This document shows, one piece after another, positions 45,025 to 52,766 of a stretch of DNA of 64,000 nt. Position numbers and translations under genes: made by a program. The stretch spans positions 62,001 to 126,000 of the forward strand of contig NZ_WGNY01000017.1 in NCBI RefSeq assembly GCF_016124325.1, read 5' to 3'. This stretch comes from Phenylobacterium sp. (GTDB lineage: Bacteria > Pseudomonadota > Alphaproteobacteria > Caulobacterales > Caulobacteraceae). Numbering within the stretch: the stretch's first letter is position 1; every line of letters starts with the position of its first letter. The notes beneath the pieces are model-generated. The model did not search any database, was not told the origin of the DNA, and was given only the letters and a program-made list of their open reading frames with translations.

Positions 45025-45099
45025 GGTCCCTTCGTCTATCGGTTAGGACGTCAGGTTTTCAACCTGAAAAGAGGGGTTCGACTCCCCTAGGGACTGCCA
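45025..45099 (+). tRNA. tRNA-Glu (UUC)
   Basis: 75 nt with encoded CCA. Acceptor GGTCCCT/AGGGACT, D-arm TCTATCGGTTAGGA, anticodon loop TTTTCAA within TCAGG/CCTGA (anticodon TTC), T-arm GGGTTCGACTCCCC. It sits 63 bp after recJ. Confidence 0.97.
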
Positions 45100-45243
45100 C
45101 GCGTTCCAGCACTTTCCAGGCCGTAGCGCGGATGGCGCGCCTCGCGTGCTGCGCGAATCAATGATTGACGCGCCCCGCGTTACGAGAACAGTGTTATAGT
45201 CGGCCCTTGACCATCAGGCGGGGAGTAGCGGGCCGAGGGGCGA

Positions 45244-45828
45244 ATGTCTGGTTACGAATTCGAGCACGCGGATGTGGCGCCTGCCGTACGCATCTCGGGA
45301 CGCGTGAAATGGTTCGACGCTGGCAAGGGCTACGGCTTCATAGTTCCGGACGACCCGAGCCAGACCGATCTCAAGGACGTGCTGCTGCACGTCACGAGCC
45401 TGCGGAACTCGGGCCGCGAGTCCTGCCTGGAAGGCTCGGTGATCACCTGCGACGTCGTGCGACGGCCGAAGGGCTGGCAGGTGGCCGAGGTCGTCCTCGT
45501 CGACGAGAGTTCGGCGACTCCGCCCGAGCGACGGCCCGGTGAGGGCCCGCGCGGGCGCCCCGAGGGCGCGTTTGGCCAAAGGGTTCCCCGTCGGCCGCTC
45601 GCCGCCAGCGGACCCCTTCAGCACGCCAAGGTGAAGTGGTTCAACCGGGCCAAGGGCTACGGGTTCGTGATTCGCGACGAGGAGCCGGGTGACATCTTCG
45701 TCCACATCGAGACGCTACGGCGGTCGGGGATGGAGGATCTGCAGCCCGGCGAGAGCGTGATGGTGCGTTTCGCCGAGGGGCCCAAAGGGCTTGTCGTCGC
45801 CGAGATCGAAGCGTCTAACGTCGCCTGA
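45244..45828 (+). CDS. Cold shock protein with two cold-shock domains
   Basis: 194 aa holding two CSDs: residues about 17-70 ([28 protein letters not shown]) and about 125-190 ([28 protein letters not shown]). Each has the RNP1-like GYGF and RNP2-like F/L-V-H motifs for single-strand RNA binding. An Arg/Pro/Gly linker joins them. This double-CSD form is typical of alphaproteobacteria. A -10-like TATAGT is at 45195-45200, about 45 nt before the start; GAGGGGCGA is the ribosome site. Confidence 0.94.
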   Translation: MSGYEFEHADVAPAVRISGRVKWFDAGKGYGFIVPDDPSQTDLKDVLLHVTSLRNSGRESCLEGSVITCDVVRRPKGWQVAEVVLVDESSATPPERRPGEGPRGRPEGAFGQRVPRRPLAASGPLQHAKVKWFNRAKGYGFVIRDEEPGDIFVHIETLRRSGMEDLQPGESVMVRFAEGPKGLVVAEIEASNVA

Positions 45829-45863
45829 AGACCGCTTCGGAGCTTAGTCGATTGTTGCATCAG

Positions 45864-46361
45864 ATGACCGGCCGCGCCGGCCTGCTCGTGCTGGCGGCGG
45901 CGCTCGCCGTGGGCGCGCCGGCGGCCGCTCAGATCGCGCGCCAGGATCCCGCCCACTGCATCGGCCAACCTGAACTCAAGCCGCTGGAGCCGCTGAAGGT
46001 CCAGACCCTCAAGGGCGCCCAGTCGTTCATGGTCGAGGTGGCGGACAACGAGCGCGAGCGCGAGTACGGCCTGATGTGCCGCAAGGCCCTGGCCCCCGAC
46101 CGCGGCATGCTGTTCCTGTTCAGCCGCCCCGGGCCGCAGGTCTTCTGGATGCGCAACACGCTCATCCCGTTGGACATCGTCTACATCGGGGCGGACGGAC
46201 GGGTCGTCTCAATCAGCCGCAATGTCCAGCCGCTCGACGAGAGCGGGACCCCATCGGCCGGGCCGGCGCAGTTCGTGCTCGAGATCGCCGGTGGGCGGGC
46301 CGCGCAGATCGGGCTCCTTCCGGGCGACCGGGTGCTGCACCGGGCCCTTCCTCGTGGATGA
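45864..46361 (+). CDS. DUF192 periplasmic protein
   Basis: 165 aa from ATG 45864 with signal peptide MTGRAGLLVLAAALAVGAPAAA. The DUF192 domain is FMVEVADNEREREYGLMCRKALAPDRGMLFLF, then FWMRNTLIPLDIVYIGADGRVVSI. The family's function is unsettled. The next gene starts 8 bp before its stop, so the two are coupled. Confidence 0.9.
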   Translation: MTGRAGLLVLAAALAVGAPAAAQIARQDPAHCIGQPELKPLEPLKVQTLKGAQSFMVEVADNEREREYGLMCRKALAPDRGMLFLFSRPGPQVFWMRNTLIPLDIVYIGADGRVVSISRNVQPLDESGTPSAGPAQFVLEIAGGRAAQIGLLPGDRVLHRALPRG

Positions 46362-46776
46362 GCTGATCCCGGATCCGCCCCCGGGCTTCGTCCGCGCCGA
46401 GGGCCGGGGAGCGTTTTCGACGCTCAACGGGCCCTATTTCCACAAGACAGGCGGCGGCGAGTCGGTCGAGCAGGCGTTCTTCGCGCTTCCGAGACACACC
46501 AACGGCATCGGCATCGTGCATGGGGGCATGCTCTCGGCGTTCATGGACGGCCTGCTGGCCATGGCGGTCGGGCGGGGCTCCGGAATGGTCTCGGTGACCA
46601 TTCATCTCTCCATCGACTTCCTGCACATGGCCCGGCAGGGGGATTGGGTGATGGGCGAGGCGCGGATGACGCGAGCGACCAAGGACGTGGGGTTCGCCGA
46701 AGGGCGCGCTCATGTGCGCGGCGTGGACGTGGTGCGCGCATCTGGCGTCTTCAAGCTGATGGCGCGTCACCGTTAG
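46354..46776 (+). CDS. PaaI-type hotdog-fold thioesterase
   Basis: 140 aa from GTG 46354. The hotdog motif is [24 protein letters not shown], with the conserved HGG and the catalytic acidic residue on the helix, then [25 protein letters not shown]. It cleaves an acyl-CoA thioester; the acyl group cannot be told. It overlaps the DUF192 gene. A longer frame to 46222 is antisense-type sequence without match. Confidence 0.87.
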   Translation: MDELIPDPPPGFVRAEGRGAFSTLNGPYFHKTGGGESVEQAFFALPRHTNGIGIVHGGMLSAFMDGLLAMAVGRGSGMVSVTIHLSIDFLHMARQGDWVMGEARMTRATKDVGFAEGRAHVRGVDVVRASGVFKLMARHR

Positions 46777-46823
46777 TTTGCGGAAACGTCGAAACGCCCA
46801 TATTGCAGGGCCGCCGACGCAAT

Positions 46824-46900
46824 CGGGGCGTAGCGCAGCCTGGTAGCGCATCTGCTTTGGGAGCAGAGGGTCGCAGGTTCAAATCCTGCCGCCCCGACCA
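46824..46900 (+). tRNA. tRNA-Pro (UGG)
   Basis: 77 nt with encoded CCA. Acceptor CGGGGCG/CGCCCCG, anticodon loop TTTGGGA in TCTGC/GCAGA (anticodon TGG), T-arm GGTTCAAATCC. It complements the GGG isoacceptor at 26914-26990. Confidence 0.97.
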
Positions 46901-46928
46901 GCGCTCGGCCGAACAGGGGATTACAGGA

Positions 46929-47237
46929 ATGCTCGCGCGCATCTTCCGTCCGTCAAAGACCGCCATGCAGTCGGGCAGGGCCAAGACCCGCGACTGGGTG
47001 CTCGAGTTCGAGCCGAAGGACGCGCGGCGGCCGGATCCGCTGATGGGTTGGACCATCACCAGCGATACGGAATCGAGCCAGGTGCGGCTGTCGTTCGACA
47101 CCAAGGAGGAGGCCGTGCGCTATGCCGAGCAGCATGGCATCGCCTTCCAGCTGATCGACTCGACCCCGCCCAAGCGGATCCTCAAGGCCTACGCCGACAA
47201 TTTCGCGTTCGGCCGCAGAACCCCGTGGACTCACTGA
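46929..47237 (+). CDS. NADH dehydrogenase accessory subunit (NDUFS4/ETC complex I family)
   Basis: 102 aa, homologue of the mitochondrial 18-kDa complex I subunit, an alphaproteobacterial accessory subunit. [63 protein letters not shown] and [15 protein letters not shown] match the family throughout. It lies alone between a tRNA-Pro and a tRNA-Arg gene, away from any nuo operon, as is common for this gene. Confidence 0.94.
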   Translation: MLARIFRPSKTAMQSGRAKTRDWVLEFEPKDARRPDPLMGWTITSDTESSQVRLSFDTKEEAVRYAEQHGIAFQLIDSTPPKRILKAYADNFAFGRRTPWTH

Positions 47238-47249
47238 GCCGCCAAACGG

Positions 47250-47326
47250 GCGCCCGTAGCTCAACCGGATAGAGCATCCGCCTTCTAAGCGGACGGTTGC
47301 AGGTTCGAGTCCTGCCGGGCGCGCCA
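47250..47326 (+). tRNA. tRNA-Arg (UCU)
   Basis: 77 nt with encoded CCA. Acceptor GCGCCCG/CGGGCGC, anticodon loop CTTCTAA in TCCGC/GCGGA (anticodon TCT), T-arm GGTTCGAGTCC. It reads the rare AGA/AGG codons, which are frequent only in the AT-richer orphan gene of this window. Confidence 0.97.
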
Positions 47327-47345
47327 CCTCGGAGGAGAATTCCGC

Positions 47346-48107
47346 GTGGCCTGGACCCGCCGCTATGACGAGGCCGAGCCCCAGCGCGTGAACCGCTGGC
47401 TGGCCCAGAGCGGCGTCTGCTCGCGCCGCGAGGCCGAGGCGCTGATCGCCGACGGGCTGGTTTCGATCGATGGCGAGCGGGTCGAGGACCCGGGCCGCAA
47501 GATTCTGCCGGGCCAGACGCTGACCGTCGCCGATCGGGGCGAGGGCGCCGACTTCGCCGCGATGTTGAACAAGCCGGTGGGCTACGTCTCGGGCCAGCCC
47601 GAGCCCGGCCAGACCCCGGCGGCCCGCCTCCTGACCCGCGCGGCGCTGCTGGGCGAGAGCGACCTCATTCCCGACGCCAGGATGAGCCTGCCGCCCCTGG
47701 GCCGGCTCGACATGGACAGCCACGGCCTGCTCCTGCTGTCGAACGACGGCGTGCTGGCCAAGGCGGTGATCGGGCCGCAGTCGTCGCTCGACAAGGAGTA
47801 TCTGGTGCGGGTGGCGGGGCAGATCGCCGAACCGAAGCTTTCGCGGCTGCGGCACGGGCTCTCCCTGGACGGCCGCCATCTGAAGCCGGCGAAGGTGAGC
47901 GTCGTCACCGGGCAGACCCTGCGCTTCGTGCTCACCGAGGGCCGCAACCGCCAGATCCGCCGGATGTGCGAGCAGGTCGGCCTGCACGTGGTCGACCTTC
48001 AGCGCGTGCGCATCGGGCCGCTGAGGCTGGGCGACCTGCCGGAAGGGCGCTGGCGGCGCCTCACGCCAGGCGAACGCGAGGCGATGATCGCCGCGTCCAA
48101 GGGCTAG
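47346..48107 (+). CDS. rRNA pseudouridine synthase (RsuA/RluB/RluF family)
   Basis: 253 aa from GTG 47346, preceded by CGGAGGAG. S4 RNA-binding domain (about 12-60, QRVNRWLAQSGVCSRREAEALIADGLV), then the pseudouridine synthase core LNKPVGYVSGQ, LPPLGRLDMDSHGLLLLSNDG (catalytic Asp in GRLD) and EGRNRQIRRMCEQVGLHV. Order of motifs and the lone S4 domain look closest to RluF, which modifies 23S rRNA, but RluB or RsuA cannot be excluded. Its TAG stop shares CTAG with the convergent kinase gene. Confidence 0.92.
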   Translation: MAWTRRYDEAEPQRVNRWLAQSGVCSRREAEALIADGLVSIDGERVEDPGRKILPGQTLTVADRGEGADFAAMLNKPVGYVSGQPEPGQTPAARLLTRAALLGESDLIPDARMSLPPLGRLDMDSHGLLLLSNDGVLAKAVIGPQSSLDKEYLVRVAGQIAEPKLSRLRHGLSLDGRHLKPAKVSVVTGQTLRFVLTEGRNRQIRRMCEQVGLHVVDLQRVRIGPLRLGDLPEGRWRRLTPGEREAMIAASKG

Positions 48108-48976
48108 GGCACGACCGGCGTGCGGTCGGCCGTGAGGGGCACGACCCAGTCGGCGCGCTCGGGCATCTCCTCGAGGATCCAGCGGGTGAGCCGCTCGTAG
48201 TGCTGTACGAACCGGCCGATCTCGGGGTCGGTCATGCCCGCGCCGGTCCGCGCCCGGAGCTTGGCCTCCTGCTCGGCGCGCCAGCCGCGGACGACCTCCC
48301 AGCCCGGCGCCTGCAACAGGACCAGGCGATCGAAGCGGCCAAAGAGGGCTTGATAGGGACCGGCGAGCTGCTGGTTCACATATCCACGCCAGCCCCGGCT
48401 GGGATCGCGGTCGCGTTCCAGCCCGTTGACGGGCTTGGCGAGCCGCTCGGCGGGTTCGGGCCGGGCGCCCACGCACCATCCTTCGAAGATCACCACGTCG
48501 GCGGGCCCCTCGAACCGCCGCCACGCGGTCTTGGGGCGGCGCTCGTCGGTGGCCTTGTCGAAGGCGGGCAGGGGGGTGATGGGATCGCCCTTGAGGCTGT
48601 CGAGCACTGCGCTGGCGAGCGTGACGTCATGTGTGCCCGGCGGGCCCCGCACCTCCAGCAGCCGGTGGGTCTGGCGGGCCAGCCAGCCTCGGGCCTCGCG
48701 CCCCAGGTAGAAGTCGTCGAGCGAAAGGGCCACGGCGTTGAGTCCGCCGAGGCGCAGCAGCCGGACGGTGGCCTCCGCGATCGTCGTCTTGCCGGAGCCC
48801 TGGGCGCCGCACAGGCCGATGATCGCGGTGCGCCCGAAATCGCCGCGCCAGTCGACGGCCCGGTCGGCCAGCGGCTGGCAGACATGCTCGAACGTCGTCC
48901 GGAAACTGCCGGGAAGCCCTTCCTCGGCCATGAAGGCGTCGAGCAGCGCCTCGCTATCCACCGGCGGCCTTCGCAT
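48104..48976 (-). CDS. D-glycerate 3-kinase-like P-loop kinase
   Basis: 290 aa from ATG 48976. Walker A GLCGAQGSGKTTIAEA is at about 54-69, ALSLDDFYLG (Walker B-like, as in PRK/GLYK), TLASAVLDSLKG and VVIFEGWCVGARPE follow. The layout is that of the plant-type D-glycerate 3-kinase/YGR205W group rather than uridine kinase. It starts inside the metC 3' end (23-bp overlap), so both are transcribed together. The substrate is an inference from the family. Confidence 0.82.
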   Translation of the reverse strand: MRRPPVDSEALLDAFMAEEGLPGSFRTTFEHVCQPLADRAVDWRGDFGRTAIIGLCGAQGSGKTTIAEATVRLLRLGGLNAVALSLDDFYLGREARGWLARQTHRLLEVRGPPGTHDVTLASAVLDSLKGDPITPLPAFDKATDERRPKTAWRRFEGPADVVIFEGWCVGARPEPAERLAKPVNGLERDRDPSRGWRGYVNQQLAGPYQALFGRFDRLVLLQAPGWEVVRGWRAEQEAKLRARTGAGMTDPEIGRFVQHYERLTRWILEEMPERADWVVPLTADRTPVVP

Positions 48977-50120
48977 AGGCGTCGAGCCCCGTCCGCAGGT
49001 CGGCGATCAGGTCGTCGGGATGTTCGAGACCGACGTGAAGACGGATCAGCGGGCCGCCATAGTCGCGCCGGGCCTCGCGGACCGACAGCTGCGGATCGCA
49101 CCAGATCGCGAGGCTCTCGAAGCCGCCCCACGAGAAGCCGAGGCCAAACACCTTCAGGGCGTCGAGGAAGGCGTTCACAGCCGCCTTGGAGCCGGGCTTC
49201 AGCGCGAAGGAGAAGAGGCCGCAAGCGCCCGTGAAGTCGCGGGCCCAGAGCTGGTGGTCGGGGCAGCCGGCCAAGCCAGGGTGATAGAGCGCGGCCACCT
49301 CGGGCTGGTCGCGCAGCCAGGCGGCGATCGCGAGGCCGTTCGCGCCCTGCTTCTCGAGCCGCACCGGCAACGTGCGCAAGCCGCGCAGCATGGCGTAGGC
49401 GTCCTCGCCGGAAACCGCCCAGCCCATGTGGTTCACGCCATCCGCCAGGCGCCTGACCAGCTTTGGATCGCGCGCCGCCGCCGAGCCCATGAAGACATCG
49501 GAGTGGCCGCCCACGTACTTGGTCAGCGCTTGGATCGACAGATCCACGCCATGCTCCAGCGGGCGGAAGAGCAGCCCCGCCGCCCAGGTGTTGTCGATGG
49601 CCGTGAGGATTCCACGTTCGCGCGCCAGTTCGGCGACGCGGGGGACGTCCTGCATCTCGAAGGTCAGCGAGCCGGGCGTCTCCATGAAGATCATGCGGGT
49701 GGAGTCGGAGGCCTCGCCGACCAGGGTCTCCGGGGGCGTCGCCGGGTCGAAATAGGCGATCGTCACGCCGAACCGCTTGAGCACATTGTCGGCGAAGCGG
49801 CGGACCGGCTTGTAGACATTGTCGACGATCAGCACCTCGTCGCCGGCCTTCAGCAGCGCCATCATCGCCCCGGATATGGCGGCGATGCCGGAGGGGTAGA
49901 GCGAGACCCCGACGGCGCCCTCGAGCGTGGCCAGGCCATCGCACAAGGCCGCCTGGGCCGACAGGCCGGCCCGGCCGTAGGTGGTGTAGTGCGCGTCGTC
50001 GTAGAGCGCCTCGGCGCTGGGCAGCAGCACCGTCGAGCCCTTCTGGATCGGGGGCCCGACGGTCTTCGCCAGGGGGCCTTTCGTCTTGCCGGCGTGAATC
50101 AGTCGGGTTTCGTCGGACAT
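48954..50120 (-). CDS. metC: Cystathionine beta-lyase
   Basis: 388 aa, Cys/Met metabolism PLP family. RLIHAGKTKGPLAKTVGPPIQKGSTVLLPS, YTTYGRAGLSAQAALCDGLATLEG, VDNVYKPVRRFADN and the PLP lysine in SIQALTKYVGGHSDVFMG are present. SWGGFESLAI near the C-terminus is typical of MetC. It splits cystathionine to homocysteine. Start at ATG 50120 (MSDETRLIHAG). It is divergent from an amino acid-type binding lipoprotein with 84 bp between starts, and upstream of the glycerate-kinase-like gene. Confidence 0.93.
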   Translation of the reverse strand: MSDETRLIHAGKTKGPLAKTVGPPIQKGSTVLLPSAEALYDDAHYTTYGRAGLSAQAALCDGLATLEGAVGVSLYPSGIAAISGAMMALLKAGDEVLIVDNVYKPVRRFADNVLKRFGVTIAYFDPATPPETLVGEASDSTRMIFMETPGSLTFEMQDVPRVAELARERGILTAIDNTWAAGLLFRPLEHGVDLSIQALTKYVGGHSDVFMGSAAARDPKLVRRLADGVNHMGWAVSGEDAYAMLRGLRTLPVRLEKQGANGLAIAAWLRDQPEVAALYHPGLAGCPDHQLWARDFTGACGLFSFALKPGSKAAVNAFLDALKVFGLGFSWGGFESLAIWCDPQLSVREARRDYGGPLIRLHVGLEHPDDLIADLRTGLDAYAKAAGG

Positions 50121-50204
50121 GCGGGGTTGCGGGCCCAGGCGACGCTGGCGAAAGTGCCAACGGTTCTTAGAGCCCCAAGCGACTCTTCGTTTCAAGGAGC
50201 AGTG

Positions 50205-51305
50205 ATGATCCGGCGCCTCGCGGCGATAGCGGTCCTGGCGGCCTACCTCGGTGGCTGCGGTGGCCCGAAACCGCCCGAAAAGGCGCCGCCGCCGACGCCC
50301 GAGACCAAGGTCACCTCCGCGCAGCCGGGCTACAAGGCCGCCGTCAGCCCGACGCTGGAGACGATCCGCAAGCGGGGCTACATGATCTGCGGCGTGCATC
50401 CCGGCCTGCCGGGCTTCGCCCTGCGCGATCCGCAGGGCCGGTGGCGCGGCTTCGACGTCGACATCTGCCGCGTGGTGGCGGCCGCCGCTCTTGGCGACGC
50501 CGCGAAGGTGCGGTTCCGGGTGATCGACGCGCAGGACCGGTTCGGCGCGCTGCAGAGCGGCGAGATCGACATGCTGTCGCGCAACACCTCCGAGACCTTC
50601 GCGCGCGACGCCGGACTGGGCCTGATCTTCCCCGTGATCACCTATTACGATGGCCAGGGCTTCCTCGCGCCCAAGGCGCTGGGGCTCGCGAGCGCCGCCG
50701 AGCTGGGCGGCGCGCGCATCTGCGTCCAGGGGGCGACGGCGAGCGCGGGCAATCTCGAGGACTATTTCCGGGTGCGCGGGCTCGAGTTCCGGCCGGTCCT
50801 CGCCAAGTCGGAGGAAGAGGCCCGCACGACCTACCAGAACGAGGGCTGTGACGCCTTCACGGCCGACATCTCGGCCCTGGCGGCGTCGCGATCCGTGCTG
50901 AACAACCCCAGCGCCCACGTGATCCTGCCCGATGTCATCTCGAAGGAGCCGTTGGGACCGGTCGTCCGCCAGTCGGATCCAATCTGGGCCGACATCGTAC
51001 GCTGGAGCGTCTACGCCGCGATCCTGGGAGAAGAACTGGGGCTGTCGTCCGGCACGGTGGAGCAGGCGCGGGACACCGCGACCGATCCCGAGACCCGCCG
51101 CCTGCTCGGGTTGGAGGGTGACCTGGGCGCTCTGCTGGGACTGAAGGCCGACTGGGGCTATCAGGTCATCCGGCAAGTGGGCGCCTACCACGAGATCTTC
51201 CGCCGCAACCTCGGGGGAGATTCCGCCCTGCGGCTCGACCGGGGCCTGAACGCGCTCTGGAACGCGCCGGCGCCAGGGCTGATGTACGCGCCGCCGATGC
51301 GCTAG
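50205..51305 (+). CDS. Amino acid-type periplasmic substrate-binding lipoprotein (orphan)
   Basis: 366 aa from ATG 50205 with AAGGAG upstream. A signal with lipobox YLGGC at about 14-18 indicates a lipoprotein, followed by a Pro-rich linker. The binding domain is of the AapJ/family-3 type: VSPTLETIRKRGYMICGVHPGLPGFA, WRGFDVDICRVVAAAALGD, LQSGEIDMLSRNTSETFARD, then CVQGATASAGNLEDYF. No permease or ATPase gene lies nearby, so it is an orphan. Being beside metC, and near sseA and cysK, suggests a sulfur amino acid ligand, but that is inference. Its TAG stop lies in the repeat that begins at 51302. Confidence 0.88.
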   Translation: MIRRLAAIAVLAAYLGGCGGPKPPEKAPPPTPETKVTSAQPGYKAAVSPTLETIRKRGYMICGVHPGLPGFALRDPQGRWRGFDVDICRVVAAAALGDAAKVRFRVIDAQDRFGALQSGEIDMLSRNTSETFARDAGLGLIFPVITYYDGQGFLAPKALGLASAAELGGARICVQGATASAGNLEDYFRVRGLEFRPVLAKSEEEARTTYQNEGCDAFTADISALAASRSVLNNPSAHVILPDVISKEPLGPVVRQSDPIWADIVRWSVYAAILGEELGLSSGTVEQARDTATDPETRRLLGLEGDLGALLGLKADWGYQVIRQVGAYHEIFRRNLGGDSALRLDRGLNALWNAPAPGLMYAPPMR

Positions 51306-51420
51306 AGCCTTCCCGGATCAGGTGGGATCACCTGATCCGGACAAGAAGGCTCGATCTTCAAGAGCGTAGAGCCCGTCCGGGCGGGTGAACCGGTTCCCAC
51401 TTCACCCTGACGGGCTCCAG
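51302..51420. repeat. 119-bp double-hairpin intergenic repeat, copy 1
   Basis: The copy is about 90 percent identical to the one at 61788-61906, with the same length. Module 1 (51305-51352): GAGCCTT and AAGGCTC arms enclosing CGGATCAGGTG / CACCTGATCCG with a GGAT loop. Module 2 (51369-51417): GAGCCCGTC and GACGGGCTC arms enclosing GGGTGAA / TTCACCC. The left end CTAG holds the TAG stop of the binding-lipoprotein gene. On the right the element carries the last five codons and the TGA stop of the convergent GNAT gene (51402). Confidence 0.85.
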
Positions 51421-51920
51421 ATGGCGAGGCGCATGGCGCAGCGGTTGGCCACGTCCAGGCCGAGAGAAGCCTCGCGTTCGCGGATGATGCGCAGGCGTGC
51501 GTTCATTTCGCCGTCCGCCATCTCGGCGAAGCCGCACCGCGCATAGAACGGCGCGTTCCAGGGAATGTCGCGGAAGGTGCTGAGCGTGACCGCCGGCAAG
51601 CCACGTCTCCGCGCCAGCACCGCCACCGCGTCCAGCAGGGCGCGGCCGACGCCCCGGCCCTGGGCGTCGTGGCGCACGGCCAGCTCCCACAGGTGCAGGG
51701 CGTCGGCGCAGGCCTGGCAGGCCGCGAAGCCGACCACGGCCCCGCCGTCGACCGCCACAAGCACGAGGCCGTCGGCCTGGAACGGGACGTAGAACTCGGG
51801 TGGGCTCACTCCATCGTCGGCGATGGCGTCCTGGCTGGAGCCGCGGAACGCCTCGGCGGCCGAGCGCTCGATGTCGGGGAAATGGATCAGTTCGTCGGCG
51901 CGGGCAGGGCGGATTTCGAT
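51402..51920 (-). CDS. GNAT family N-acetyltransferase, apparently with a non-canonical ATC start
   Basis: 172 aa if begun at ATC 51920; the first standard start, GTG 51809, gives 135 aa but removes the first strand and helix of the fold. The coding sequence from 51920 reads IEIRPARADELIHFPDIERSA, the typical GNAT N-terminus, and GGAG is 8 nt before the ATC. Later motifs are VGFAACQACADALHLWELAVRHDAQGRGVGRALLDAV (acetyl-CoA site) and WNAPFYARCGFAEM. It follows sseA in the same frame after one TGA (51924-51926). Its final residues WSPSG are encoded by the repeat at 51302-51420. Acceptor unknown. Confidence 0.72.
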   Translation of the reverse strand: MEIRPARADELIHFPDIERSAAEAFRGSSQDAIADDGVSPPEFYVPFQADGLVLVAVDGGAVVGFAACQACADALHLWELAVRHDAQGRGVGRALLDAVAVLARRRGLPAVTLSTFRDIPWNAPFYARCGFAEMADGEMNARLRIIREREASLGLDVANRCAMRLAIWSPSG

Positions 51921-51923
51921 GGA

Positions 51924-52766
51924 TCAGGCTCCGGTCACGACCTCGGTGTCGGCCCGGCCGCCCCACTCGGTCCACGAGCCGTCGTAGACCGCCACGTCGA
52001 AGCGGCCCAGCCGGGCGAGCGCGAGCGCCAGGATCGCGGCGCTGACGCCGGAGCCGCAGGTGGTGACGATGGGGCGTCCCAGATCCACCGCCGCCGCCTG
52101 GAAGGCCGTGCGCAGCTCGGCGATCGGCTTCAGCGTGCCGTCGGCGCTCACCAGCCCGGCGAAGGGCACGTTGCACGCTCCGGGCATGTGACCCGACCGC
52201 AAGCCGGCCCGGGGTTCGGGCGTCTCGCCGCTGAAGCGGCCCGCGGGACGCGCATCGATCACCTGCGTCGCGCCGTCCGCCAGCGCGGCCCGCACATCGG
52301 CGAGATCCCGTACGAGCGCCGCGTCGAACGCTGGAGCGGGCGTTGTGGCCGGCGGCGAAGCGGGGGCCGTCTCGATCGGTCGTTCCTCGGCGCGCCACTT
52401 CTTAAGGCCGCCATCAAGCACGACGACGTCGGGAAAGCCCATGGTCCGCAGGGTCCACCACACCCGGGGGCCCGAGAACAGGCCCTGGGCGTCGTAGACG
52501 ACGACCGTGGCTTCACGGCGGAGACCGAGCTCGCCGGCCGCCTGCGCGAACGCGGCGGGGGCGGGAAGCATGTGCGGCAGGTCGGTCGAATGATCCGCGA
52601 TGGCGTCGATATCGAAGAACACCGCGCCGCGAATGTGCCCGTCGGCGTAGGATCGGGCGCCGGTCATGGGATCGCCCGGCATGAACCAGGTCGCATCGAC
52701 CACCTGAATGGCGGGATCACCCAGGCGCTCGGCCAGCCAGGCCGTGGAGACGAGCGGGTCGCTCAT
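51924..52766 (-). CDS. sseA: 3-mercaptopyruvate sulfurtransferase-type rhodanese
   Basis: 280 aa from ATG 52766 (MSDPLVSTAWLAERL). Two rhodanese domains: an inactive N-terminal one (IQVVDATWFMPG, FFDIDAIADHSTDLPHMLP) and an active C-terminal one with the loop TTCGSGVSAAILALAL; CGSGVSA is the mercaptopyruvate sulfurtransferase signature rather than thiosulfate CRKGVT. The ATG overlaps the cysK stop by 4 bp. It transfers sulfane sulfur from cysteine-derived mercaptopyruvate. Confidence 0.93.
   Translation of the reverse strand: MSDPLVSTAWLAERLGDPAIQVVDATWFMPGDPMTGARSYADGHIRGAVFFDIDAIADHSTDLPHMLPAPAAFAQAAGELGLRREATVVVYDAQGLFSGPRVWWTLRTMGFPDVVVLDGGLKKWRAEERPIETAPASPPATTPAPAFDAALVRDLADVRAALADGATQVIDARPAGRFSGETPEPRAGLRSGHMPGACNVPFAGLVSADGTLKPIAELRTAFQAAAVDLGRPIVTTCGSGVSAAILALALARLGRFDVAVYDGSWTEWGGRADTEVVTGA

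Noticed and set aside
45165-45200. TTGACG and TATAGT as a full promoter for the cold-shock gene
   Set aside because: The spacing is about 24 bp, too long for a sigma-70 promoter; only the -10-like hexamer is kept as a weak note.
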